A DNA stretch of 26,873 nucleotides from an uncultured Flavobacterium sp. (GTDB lineage Bacteria; Bacteroidota; Bacteroidia; Flavobacteriales; Flavobacteriaceae): NCBI RefSeq assembly GCF_946482535.1, contig NZ_CAMLRU010000013.1:1-26873 (forward strand). Direction: 5' to 3'. Of this stretch, positions 15,040 to 23,169 are shown one piece after another. A program made the position numbers and the translations under genes. The notes under the pieces are model-generated. The model was not told where the DNA came from, ran no database searches, and worked only from the letters and a program-made list of their open reading frames with translations. How positions within the stretch are numbered: the first letter of the stretch is position 1; the number at the start of each line of letters is the position of its first letter.

Positions 15040-17019
15040 ATGAAAAATAAGTTTGTAAAAGCAATTTTTGCTATCGTTCTCGGAAGTGCTTTATTCACTT
15101 CATGTAAGCCGAAAAACTCGGGTGATGCCGTAAGTGGTGATGCCGCTCAAAAAGCCTATGTCGCTCCGGGAAAATATGATGAATTCTATAACTTCGTGTC
15201 CGGAGGTTTCAGCGGACAGTTAAGCGTGTACGGTCTGCCAAGCGGTAGATTGTTCAGAGTAATCCCGGTATTTTCGGTAGATCCGGAAAAAGGTTGGGGT
15301 TACAGTGAAGAAACCAAACCCATGTTAAACACTTCCAATGGTTTCGTGCCTTGGGATGATTTACACCACACCGAACTTTCTCAAACTAATGGTGAAGTAG
15401 ATGGTCGCTGGGTTTTTGGTAATGCCAATAATACGCCGCGTATCGCTCGTATCGATTTGAAAACCTTTAAAACCGCAGAGATTATTGAGCTCCCAAACAG
15501 TGGCGGAAATCACTCTTCTCCTTTCATCACCGAAAACACCGAATATGTAGTGGCAGGAACTCGTTTCAGCGTCCCGGCCGATTATTCTAATGGAGATGTA
15601 GCCATCAACACCTATAAAGAAAACTTCAAAGGCCACATCAGTTTTGTAAAAGTGGGCAAAGAAGGTGAAATGGACTTAGCATTCCAAATCGTAACACCTG
15701 GAGTTAACTTCGACTTATCGCACGCCGGTAAAGGAAAATCTCACGGTTGGTTCTTCTTCTCTTGTTATAATACAGAACAAGCCAATACCTTGTTAGAAGT
15801 AAACGCGTCTCAACGTGACAAAGACTTCATTATGGCTGTAAACTGGAAAAAAGCCGAAGAATATATCAAAGCCGGAAAAGGTAAAAAACAAAGCGTAAAA
15901 TACGCTCACAACAAATGGAATGAGAAAACACATACTGCTACTTCTGAAATGAAAAATGAAGTATTAGTGTTAGATGCTGCTGCTTTAAAAGACATTTGTT
16001 ATATGATTCCTTGTCCGAAATCACCACATGGTTGTGACGTAGATCCAACAGGAGAATATATCGTAGGTTCAGGTAAATTGGCTGCTTTGATTCCGGTATT
16101 CAGTTTTGATAAATTGATGAGTGCCATCAAAAACAAAAAATTCGAAGGCGACTACAGCGGAATCAATGTAGTAAAATACGAAGCTGCTTTACACGGTGAA
16201 GTTCAAAAACCGGGCTTAGGACCATTACACACCGAATTCGATGGTAGAGGAAATGCTTATACCACTTTCTTCGTGTCTTCTGAAGTAGTAAAATGGGATA
16301 TCAAATCTTTGAAAGTATTGGATAGAGTACCTACTTACTATTCTGTAGGTCACTTATGTATCCCTGGCGGTGACAGTAAAAAACCTTTCGGTAAATACTT
16401 AATCGCTTACAATAAAATTACCAAAGATCGCTATTTACCAACCGGTCCGGAGTTAGCACAATCTGCTCAAATATTTGATATCAGCGGTGATAAAATGGAA
16501 CTAGTGCTCGATTTCCCAACCATTGGTGAACCACACTATGCACAAGCCGCTCCGGCCGATTTGATTCGAAACAACGGTCAGCTGAAATTCTATCCGATCA
16601 AAGACAACAACCACCCATTTGTGGCCAAAGGCGAAAAAGAAGCGAAAGTGACTCGTCAAGGCAATCAAGTGCATGTGTACATGACTTCTATCCGTTCTCA
16701 CTTTGCTCCTGATAATATTGAAGGAATTAAAGTTGGCGATGAAGTATACTTCCACGTAACCAACTTAGAACAAGATTGGGATGTACCACACGGATTTGCC
16801 ATCAAAGGCGCCGACAACGGAGAGTTGTTAATCATGCCGGGTGAAACTGCTACCCTAAAATGGGTTCCTAAAAAATCAGGTATGTACCCTATGTATTGCA
16901 CCGATTTCTGTAGCGCACTGCACCAAGAAATGCAAGGGTATGTGAGAGTTTCTCCTGCCGGAAGCAGTGTTCCGCTCACTTGGAGTGTGGGAACCAACTT
17001 ACCGAAGGCATCCAAATAA
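15040..17019 (+). CDS. nosZ: Nitrous-oxide reductase, clade II, lipoprotein
   Basis: This 659-residue enzyme reduces N2O to N2. A Sec-type lipobox FTSC (Cys22) replaces the Tat signal of clade I enzymes; with the absence of nosR this marks clade II. The N-terminal beta-propeller carries the histidine motifs for the Cu4S CuZ site (DDLHHTELS, DLSHAGKGKSHGWFF, SPHGCDVDPTGEY, GPLHTEFDGRGNAYT, EPHYAQAAP). The C-terminal cupredoxin domain binds CuA through His584, Cys620, Cys624, His628 and Met631 (CTDFCSALHQEM). All key ligands appear present. A TTG at 14995 would open the frame earlier but falls inside the preceding stem-loop; the ATG at 15040 gives a standard lipoprotein signal. Confidence 0.97.
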   Translation: MKNKFVKAIFAIVLGSALFTSCKPKNSGDAVSGDAAQKAYVAPGKYDEFYNFVSGGFSGQLSVYGLPSGRLFRVIPVFSVDPEKGWGYSEETKPMLNTSNGFVPWDDLHHTELSQTNGEVDGRWVFGNANNTPRIARIDLKTFKTAEIIELPNSGGNHSSPFITENTEYVVAGTRFSVPADYSNGDVAINTYKENFKGHISFVKVGKEGEMDLAFQIVTPGVNFDLSHAGKGKSHGWFFFSCYNTEQANTLLEVNASQRDKDFIMAVNWKKAEEYIKAGKGKKQSVKYAHNKWNEKTHTATSEMKNEVLVLDAAALKDICYMIPCPKSPHGCDVDPTGEYIVGSGKLAALIPVFSFDKLMSAIKNKKFEGDYSGINVVKYEAALHGEVQKPGLGPLHTEFDGRGNAYTTFFVSSEVVKWDIKSLKVLDRVPTYYSVGHLCIPGGDSKKPFGKYLIAYNKITKDRYLPTGPELAQSAQIFDISGDKMELVLDFPTIGEPHYAQAAPADLIRNNGQLKFYPIKDNNHPFVAKGEKEAKVTRQGNQVHVYMTSIRSHFAPDNIEGIKVGDEVYFHVTNLEQDWDVPHGFAIKGADNGELLIMPGETATLKWVPKKSGMYPMYCTDFCSALHQEMQGYVRVSPAGSSVPLTWSVGTNLPKASK

Positions 17020-17029
17020 TATTGTAGTG

Positions 17030-17088
17030 ATTAGTGATTGGTAATTAGTGAATAGTGTAATGCTAATCGCTAATTACTAGTCACTAAT
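17030..17088 (+). repeat. Long stem-loop with heptamer repeats after nosZ
   Basis: Two 26-base arms (17030-17055 and 17063-17088) pair along their full length with three G-U pairs and one mismatch, around a 7-base loop. The 5' side is built of near-repeats of TAGTGAT in a 7-base period from 17025. The 3' side mirrors them with units ending CTAAT. There is no downstream T-run and the operon continues, so it is probably a 3'-end stabiliser or processing barrier for nosZ mRNA, or a REP-like intergenic repeat. Confidence 0.8.
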
Positions 17089-17110
17089 TTCTTTAAAAGA
17101 ACCTTTCAAA

Positions 17111-17701
17111 ATGAAAAATTCAACCATTTCAGGCTTATCAAAAATATTGCTTTTGATAACCGGAGCGTTATTTGTCGGGTCAATATTTGTCCCAATGTGG
17201 CAAATCCAACTCGAAGCACCACAATATCCTGAAGGACTCGTTCTTCGTTTACATGCCAATAAAATTGGCGGTGATGTGGAAATCATTAACGGATTAAACC
17301 ATTATATCGGTATGGCTACTTTGCACACCGAAAACTTTTTTGAATTCAAGGTTTTACCCTATATCTTCGGTGCTTTTGGACTGATTTCCGTCTTATTGAT
17401 TTTTTTGGCCAAAAGAAAAGCAGTCTTAGCATTTTTAATCTCCTACGTGGTTTTTGTTGTCTTGGCAGCCGTAGATTTCTACCGATGGAACTATGAATAC
17501 GGTCACAACCTCGACCCGAATGCCGCTATCAGAGTACCGGGTATGGCTTACCAACCGCCGCTTATTGGTTACAAACAATTACTTAACTTTGGAGCCTACT
17601 CCATTCCCGATACCGGAGGTTGGATGCTAACCGCAGCCGGAATTTTACTATTTTTAGTGGTGCTCAAAGAATATAAGTTTACTAAAAAACAACTGTCATG
17701 A
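17111..17701 (+). CDS. Four-TM protein of unknown function in the nos operon
   Basis: This 196-residue membrane protein has helices at about 10-28, 75-94, 98-117 and 170-188. The segment between helices 1 and 2 (about 45 residues, probably periplasmic) holds the features that look conserved: PMWQIQLEAPQYPEGL, His48 in LHANKIGG, NHYIGM with His64 and Met68, and His72. The His/Met content could suit copper binding, but that is inference. It overlaps nosL by 4 bases, so it is translationally tied to copper delivery. Its position right after nosZ resembles that of nosB in epsilonproteobacterial clade II clusters; I cannot say they are homologous. Confidence 0.8.
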   Translation: MKNSTISGLSKILLLITGALFVGSIFVPMWQIQLEAPQYPEGLVLRLHANKIGGDVEIINGLNHYIGMATLHTENFFEFKVLPYIFGAFGLISVLLIFLAKRKAVLAFLISYVVFVVLAAVDFYRWNYEYGHNLDPNAAIRVPGMAYQPPLIGYKQLLNFGAYSIPDTGGWMLTAAGILLFLVVLKEYKFTKKQLS

Positions 17702-18129
17702 AAACCTTAGCCCTAACTTGTATCGCATTACTAACCCTAATTTCTTGCGGTTCCAATGAGCCGAAACCTATTAAAATCAACACCGATTCCTGCGATTTCT
17801 GTAAGATGACTATTGCCAACGGTAAATTCGGAGCCGAATTAATTACCAAAAAAGGGCGCTATTACAAGTTTGATGACTTAGCCTGTATGGTACAATTTGC
17901 CAAATCTAATACCGTAGTACCATACCAATCTTTTTTTGTGAGTGACTATTTAAAAGATAACACTCTGATTCCTGCCGAAACGGCCTTCTTTATCAAAAGC
18001 GACAAAATCAATTCGCCTATGAGAGGCAATATGGCAGCATTCAGTACTGCGGCACAACAAAGCGAATACGGAAAAAAAATCGATGCCCAAACCCTAAACT
18101 GGTCTGAAGTTTACAACGCCTACAAATGA
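17698..18129 (+). CDS. nosL: NosL copper-chaperone lipoprotein
   Basis: This 143-residue lipoprotein has the lipobox LISC (Cys17). The NosL signature is SCDFCKMTI (Cys32, Cys35, Met37), with FDDLACMVQF and SPMRGNMAAF later. NosL binds Cu(I) and supplies copper for the CuZ centre of NosZ. It overlaps the preceding gene by ATGA and nosD by ATGA, so it is fully embedded in the operon. Confidence 0.95.
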   Translation: MKTLALTCIALLTLISCGSNEPKPIKINTDSCDFCKMTIANGKFGAELITKKGRYYKFDDLACMVQFAKSNTVVPYQSFFVSDYLKDNTLIPAETAFFIKSDKINSPMRGNMAAFSTAAQQSEYGKKIDAQTLNWSEVYNAYK

Positions 18130-19355
18130 AAAATTTAGTTTATATCCTTCTATTTTTTGGCCTAATCAGTACTGCCAAAACCATTACCGTAGGGAAATCC
18201 TATCCGGTCAAAACCATCAAACAAGCCTTAGCTTTGGCCAACGATGGCGATACCGTTTTGGTAACAAAAGGACTTTATAAAGAAGGAAATATTCTAATCA
18301 ACAAAAAAATCATTTTTCTGGGCAAAAACTTCCCAACACTTGACGGCCAAAATAAATTTGAAGTAGTATCTGTTGCTGCCGACAACGTGGTCATCAAAGG
18401 TTTCAGAATCATCAATTCGGGTTACGCCGCGCTTGATGATCCTTGCGGGATTAAAGTCTATGACCGAAGCTTTGTGCATATAGAAAACAACATTCTCGAC
18501 AATAACTTCTTTGGTATTTACCTTCAAAATTCCAAAAACGGAATTGTCAAAAATAACCGTATAAAAGCCTATGGCAAACAGGAACAACTCATCGGAAACG
18601 GCATCCACTGCTGGAAAAGTGAGAACCTGCAAATCATTGGCAACAAAATCTCGGGACACCGCGACGGAATTTATTTCGAATTTGTAACCCAATCTGTAAT
18701 TTGGCGCAACATTTCCAACCATAATATTCGCTACGGTTTGCACTTTATGTTTTCCAATGACGATTCTTATATTACCAATGTGTTCAAAGGAAACGGTGCC
18801 GGAGTAGCCGTGATGTTTACCAAAAACGTCAAAATGTTCAATAATTATTTCGAAGAAAACTGGGGCGATTCGGCCTACGGATTATTATTAAAAGAAATAG
18901 CCGACAGTTACATCTTCAACAACCATTTCAAAAAAAATACTTCAGGCATTTATATGGAAGGTACGTCCCGAATTAAAGTCGAAAAAAACGTTTTTGAAGC
19001 CAACGGTTGGGGCATGAAAATCCAAGCCAGTTGTATGGAGAATGAAATCGTAAACAACAATTATGTCGGAAACACTTTCGACATCAGTACCAACGGAAGT
19101 TTGGTGCTCAACACTTTCAATAGTAATTATTGGGACAAATATGAAGGCTATGATTTAAACAAAGACGGCGTAGGCGATGTGCCTTATCATCCGCTGAGTT
19201 TGTTTGCCGTTTTAACCGAAAACAATCCTTCGGCTATGATATTATTTCGAAGTTTTATGATTACGCTTTTAGACAAATCCGAAAAAATATTACCCAGCAT
19301 CACGCCTGATAATTTTGTAGACAATACGCCCTTAATGAAGTCACTGCCGCTATGA
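18126..19355 (+). CDS. nosD: NosD periplasmic beta-helix maturation protein
   Basis: This 409-residue secreted protein has a signal peptide of about 18 residues (cleavage near STA). It consists mostly of right-handed parallel beta-helix repeats (GIYLQNSKNGIVKNNRI, GIYFEFVTQSVIWRN, GIYMEGTSRIKVEKN). The segment FNSNYWDKYEGYDLNKDG is characteristic of NosD and related CASH-domain proteins. NosD works with the NosFY ABC transporter in assembling CuZ of NosZ, probably via sulfur or copper handling. It overlaps nosL and nosF by 4 bases each. Confidence 0.95.
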   Translation: MKNLVYILLFFGLISTAKTITVGKSYPVKTIKQALALANDGDTVLVTKGLYKEGNILINKKIIFLGKNFPTLDGQNKFEVVSVAADNVVIKGFRIINSGYAALDDPCGIKVYDRSFVHIENNILDNNFFGIYLQNSKNGIVKNNRIKAYGKQEQLIGNGIHCWKSENLQIIGNKISGHRDGIYFEFVTQSVIWRNISNHNIRYGLHFMFSNDDSYITNVFKGNGAGVAVMFTKNVKMFNNYFEENWGDSAYGLLLKEIADSYIFNNHFKKNTSGIYMEGTSRIKVEKNVFEANGWGMKIQASCMENEIVNNNYVGNTFDISTNGSLVLNTFNSNYWDKYEGYDLNKDGVGDVPYHPLSLFAVLTENNPSAMILFRSFMITLLDKSEKILPSITPDNFVDNTPLMKSLPL

Positions 19356-20074
19356 TAGATATACAAAATATAAACAAAAAGTTCGGTAAATTAGCCGTAC
19401 TCCAAGACATCAACCTTTCGTTTCAAAAAGGCCAATGTATTGCCCTCATCGGACCTAACGGTTGCGGAAAAACCACTTTAATCAAATCGATTTTAGGAAT
19501 GGTTTTACCCGACAACGGTTCGATTACTTTCAACGGAAAATCCATCCTCGGCGAGTATTTGTACCGAGACAATATAGGCTATATGCCACAAATTGGTCGT
19601 TATCCCGATAACATGACTATCGGTCAAATTATCGAAATGATCAAAAAAGTACGCAACATTTCAACCGAATTAGACGAAGATTTAATCCATGCTTTCGAGC
19701 TCGAAAAAATGTTCGACAAAAAAATGCGTACGCTTTCGGGCGGAACTACTCAAAAAGTGAGTGCCGTATTGGCTTTTCTATTCAATCCCGATGTGCTTAT
19801 TTTAGATGAACCCACCGCCGGTTTAGACCCGTTGGCTTCCGAAATTTTAAAAGAAAAAATCATCCGCGAAAAAGAAAAAGGAAAACTTATTCTCATCACG
19901 TCACACTTGCTAAGCGAGCTCGACGACTTAATCACCGAAATCATTTTTATGCAGGAAGGCCAAGTGCATTTCCATCAAAAAATTGAAGACTTAAAAGTAG
20001 CTACGCAAGAAGATAAAATCTCTAAAGCGATTGCAAAAATCCTAAAAAACAAACGCCATGAACCGCATCATTAA
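19352..20074 (+). CDS. nosF: NosF ABC-transporter ATPase
   Basis: This 240-residue ATPase has a Walker A GPNGCGKT (34-41), Q-loop MPQ (Gln80), signature LSGGTTQK (128-135) and Walker B VLILDEP (148-154) with the catalytic Glu153. The switch histidine is in LITSHLLSE. It pairs with NosY to energise NosD-dependent maturation of NosZ. It overlaps nosD by 4 bases and nosY by 17. Confidence 0.95.
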   Translation: MIDIQNINKKFGKLAVLQDINLSFQKGQCIALIGPNGCGKTTLIKSILGMVLPDNGSITFNGKSILGEYLYRDNIGYMPQIGRYPDNMTIGQIIEMIKKVRNISTELDEDLIHAFELEKMFDKKMRTLSGGTTQKVSAVLAFLFNPDVLILDEPTAGLDPLASEILKEKIIREKEKGKLILITSHLLSELDDLITEIIFMQEGQVHFHQKIEDLKVATQEDKISKAIAKILKNKRHEPHH

Positions 20075-20825
20075 AATCATCTTACTCGACATACTGAAAA
20101 ACAAAATCGTGCTGGCTTATACCTTGATTTTGGCGGCACTTTCGTGGAGTTCCTTTGCGCTCGAAGACAATTCGGCCAAAGGATTGCTCACCATTCTCAA
20201 CGTGATTTTATTCACCGTTCCGCTGGTATCCATTTTGTTTGCAACAATTTATTTATACAACAGCTCAGAGTTTATAGAATTACTATTGAGCCAACCCATC
20301 AAACGCCGAAAAATTTGGGCCAGTTTGTTCCTCGGTCTATCTCTTTCCATGGTGTTGGCCTTTGTAGTCGGTGCCGGAATTCCGTTGCTGATTAATGCGC
20401 CCGATAGTGTCGGTTTTATGATGATTATTGTAGGTTGCTTAATCTCTGTAATCTTTGTCGCCTTGGCGTTTTTGAGTTCAATAATAACCCGTGACAAAGC
20501 CAAAGGCATCGGAATAGCCATCATGACTTGGTTGTTTTTTGCCTTATTATTCGACGGTATAGTCTTGTTTTTGTTGTTCCAATTGGCCGATTATCCTATT
20601 GAAAATGCTATGGTAGCCATGACCGCTATGAGCCCGATTGATTTGGCGCGCATCCAAATTTTGATGCATTTAGATGTTTCAGCCATGATGGGTTACACCG
20701 GAGCCATTTTCAAAGACTTCTTCGGCACTTCAACCGGATTGGTAATCTCCTTTTTACTACTGTGCTTGTGGGCAATTATTCCGTTTTTTATCTCCTTGAA
20801 AAAATTCAACAAAAAAGATTTGTAA
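20058..20825 (+). CDS. nosY: NosY ABC-2-type permease
   Basis: This 255-residue permease has about six transmembrane helices and the NosY/ABC-2 layout, with SSEFIELLLSQPIKRRKIW after helix 2 and MSPIDLARIQILMHLD before the last helix. It is the membrane partner of NosF. Its start lies 17 bases inside nosF, and 1 base separates its stop from the globin gene. Confidence 0.93.
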   Translation: MNRIIKIILLDILKNKIVLAYTLILAALSWSSFALEDNSAKGLLTILNVILFTVPLVSILFATIYLYNSSEFIELLLSQPIKRRKIWASLFLGLSLSMVLAFVVGAGIPLLINAPDSVGFMMIIVGCLISVIFVALAFLSSIITRDKAKGIGIAIMTWLFFALLFDGIVLFLLFQLADYPIENAMVAMTAMSPIDLARIQILMHLDVSAMMGYTGAIFKDFFGTSTGLVISFLLLCLWAIIPFFISLKKFNKKDL

Positions 20826-20826
20826 C

Positions 20827-21198
20827 ATGAAAACCGATATCCGAAACCGTAAAGACATCGAGAAATTGGTCAATACCTTTTACGACAAAGTAAAAACCGA
20901 TGACGTTATCGGCTATTTATTTAACGATGTCGCCCGAGTCAATTGGGAAAACCATTTGCCTAAAATGTACAATTTTTGGGAAAACATTCTTTTCTTTACC
21001 GGAAATTACGAAGGCAATCCGATGGCGCGACACAAAGAGTTACACGAAAAAAGTCCGATGAACCCAACCCATTTCGGACATTGGAATAAACTATTCACCG
21101 AAACCGTAGACAAACTTTTTGAAGGTCCGAAAGCCGAAGAAATCAAAAATCGCGCGCTGAACATTTCCGCCGCTATGATGTATAAAACCTTAAGCTGA
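20827..21198 (+). CDS. Group III truncated haemoglobin
   Basis: This 123-residue 2-on-2 globin carries the group III pattern: FYDKV with Tyr19 (B10), NFWENILFFTGNYEGNPM, the proximal His69 in MARHKEL and the HFGHWNKLFTETVD segment with the distal-pocket Trp. Group III globins such as Campylobacter Ctb bind O2 and NO tightly. It lies 1 base after nosY and overlaps the CopD-like gene by 1 (TGATG), so it is part of the nos transcript. It may protect N2O reductase or its assembly from NO or O2; that is inference. Confidence 0.92.
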   Translation: MKTDIRNRKDIEKLVNTFYDKVKTDDVIGYLFNDVARVNWENHLPKMYNFWENILFFTGNYEGNPMARHKELHEKSPMNPTHFGHWNKLFTETVDKLFEGPKAEEIKNRALNISAAMMYKTLS

Positions 21199-21641
21199 TG
21201 ACGCACCAAATTATATTAATATTCCATTTATTGGCCGCAGCCGTTTGGGTTGGCGGTCATCTTTTTTTAGCCATGCGCTATTTGCCCGAAGCTTTGAAAA
21301 AGAAAGACGCTTCGGTGTTGGTGAATTTTAAAGACAAATTCGAACCCGTTGGCTTACCCTCGTTACTAACATTATTAGTCACCGGAATTGCGATGGCCTA
21401 TCATTATGACGTAACGATTACCCATTGGTTTTCGTTTTCCGGCAGCATAGAGAAAGTAGTTTCTGCTAAACTGTTGCTGCTTTTCATTTCGGTTGGCATG
21501 GCCATCAACGCCCAATTGTTTGTTTTTCCAAAAGTCAAATCCGACAATTTACGTCCGGTAGCTTTTCAAATTATAACCATTACAGTTATTGGGGTAGCGA
21601 TGCTGGTTTTGGGTAGTTTGGTCAGAATTGGAGGTTTATAG
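21198..21641 (+). CDS. CopD-like four-TM membrane protein
   Basis: This 147-residue membrane protein has four helices at about 4-25, 54-70, 86-105 and 121-141. The first helix carries IFHLLAAAVWVGGHLFLAMR, with His10 and His21 placed as in CopD-family or haem/copper-binding membrane proteins. The family is linked to copper transport, which would fit supply of copper to NosZ, but haem binding is an alternative. It starts at a TGATG overlap with the globin gene. Its last 20 bases overlap the 3' end of nadB on the other strand, leaving no room for a separate terminator. Confidence 0.75.
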   Translation: MTHQIILIFHLLAAAVWVGGHLFLAMRYLPEALKKKDASVLVNFKDKFEPVGLPSLLTLLVTGIAMAYHYDVTITHWFSFSGSIEKVVSAKLLLLFISVGMAINAQLFVFPKVKSDNLRPVAFQIITITVIGVAMLVLGSLVRIGGL

Positions 21642-23169
21642 TTTGCCCTTCTTTATAAAAACTGCCTTTGTTTTCATGGCGTTTTAGAGAAAAAGCTACA
21701 ACTGGTATACTAACCTCAATCTCATTTTTCAGTTCCAAAAAGTCTTTGGTCACCGCATATTCTTGTTCGATTTTCCGACAATCATTTTTCCAAATTTGCA
21801 ATTGCTTTAAGGTATTTTTCAAATCGATGTCGTACCGAACAATCCCGGCATTTTGTTGCATAACGGTTTGCAGTTTTTCTCGCTGAATTGATATCCATTC
21901 GGAAGAAACAACTTTCGTTTTTCGATTTAAAGGAATGGGGATTTTTGGTAAAAAGGTTGTGTTCTCCGAATCCTTTTCGCTTAAATAAGTATAAATCTGA
22001 TGAGCATAAACCAAAGCTTCCAACAAAGAATTCGACGCCAAGCGATTCGCACCATGCAAACCCGTTCGGGAAGATTCGCCACAAGCCAATAATCGGTTGA
22101 TAGAGGTTAGTCCGTTTTTATCTACCTCAACGCCGCCACACAAATAATGCTGCGTCGGAATTACCGGAATCCAATCTTTGGCAATATCAATGCCTTCCAA
22201 TAAACAATTCTGATAAATGGTTGGAAAATGCTTTTTAAATTCGACCAAATCCAAATGGGTACAATCTAAATACACACAGTCATCACCCGATTTTTTGAGT
22301 TCGGTTGCTATGCTTCTGGAAACAATATCGCGCGAAGCCAATTCGCGCCGTACATCATAATCCAGCATAAACCGATGCCCTTTTTTGGTTTTCAAATACG
22401 CTCCAAAACCCCGAACCGCTTCAGAAATTAAAAAAGTCGTCGCCGATTTCGGTGCATACAAAGCCGTTGGATGAAACTGTATAAACTCCATCTCATTAAT
22501 CTTAGCTTTCGCCCGAATCGCCATGGCAATCCCGTCGCCGGTAGCTATTTTAGAGTTAGTCGTTTGCTGATACACTTGCCCGATGCCGCCGGTAGCCAAA
22601 ATGGTGAAGCGAGAGAAAATCGGCAACATTTCATTGGTTTTTTCATCCAAAACCCAAACGCCGTGACAAATATTGTTTTCAGTAATCAAATCAGTGGCAA
22701 AATGAAAATCGAGGATTTCAATATTGGGTTGCTGGTGGGCTTTGGCTAAAATTGCACGCTCAATTTCGCGACCGGTTTGGTCTTTATAATGCACCACCCG
22801 AGAGTTGGAATGGCCGCCTTCTTTGGCTAAATCAAGATTCCCCGAAGCATTTAAATCAAATTGCGTTCCCCATTGGATGAGTTCGGCCAAACGTTTCGGT
22901 CCTTCTTTTACTACCATTTCTACCACTTCTCGATTGCACAACCCATCACCGCAGACCAAAGTATCGTGAATGTGTTTTTCAAAATCATCGGTTACTCCAT
23001 CCATCACAACGGCAATACCACCTTGAGCGTATTTGGTATTCGACTCATCTTCATTGGATTTGGTAACAATCAACACTTTTCGCTCAGGAAATTGTTGCGC
23101 CAATTTGATGGCAACCGTTAGTCCGGCGATACCCGAACCTAAAATCAAATAATCAGTGGTTCTTTTCAT
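21622..23169 (-). CDS. nadB: L-aspartate oxidase
   Basis: This 515-residue flavoprotein oxidises L-aspartate to iminoaspartate, the first step of de novo NAD synthesis. The FAD-binding motif GSGIAGLTVAIKLA is at the N-terminus. NadB/fumarate-reductase features follow: GGHSNSRVVHYKDQTGREIE, MEFIQFHPTAL, ISEAVRGFGAYL and GLHGANRLASNSLLEALVY. Its ATG overlaps the nadA stop as TAATG. It is convergent with the nos operon and overlaps the CopD-like gene by 20 bases. Confidence 0.95.
   Translation of the reverse strand: MKRTTDYLILGSGIAGLTVAIKLAQQFPERKVLIVTKSNEDESNTKYAQGGIAVVMDGVTDDFEKHIHDTLVCGDGLCNREVVEMVVKEGPKRLAELIQWGTQFDLNASGNLDLAKEGGHSNSRVVHYKDQTGREIERAILAKAHQQPNIEILDFHFATDLITENNICHGVWVLDEKTNEMLPIFSRFTILATGGIGQVYQQTTNSKIATGDGIAMAIRAKAKINEMEFIQFHPTALYAPKSATTFLISEAVRGFGAYLKTKKGHRFMLDYDVRRELASRDIVSRSIATELKKSGDDCVYLDCTHLDLVEFKKHFPTIYQNCLLEGIDIAKDWIPVIPTQHYLCGGVEVDKNGLTSINRLLACGESSRTGLHGANRLASNSLLEALVYAHQIYTYLSEKDSENTTFLPKIPIPLNRKTKVVSSEWISIQREKLQTVMQQNAGIVRYDIDLKNTLKQLQIWKNDCRKIEQEYAVTKDFLELKNEIEVSIPVVAFSLKRHENKGSFYKEGQTINLQF

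Noticed and set aside
17025..17088. The heptamer repeat region as a CRISPR array
   Set aside because: The units are 7 bases without spacers and form one hairpin; no cas genes are present.
18294..18743. A 149-codon minus-strand frame inside nosD
   Set aside because: It is antisense to a clear nosD beta-helix gene and has no recognisable features of its own.
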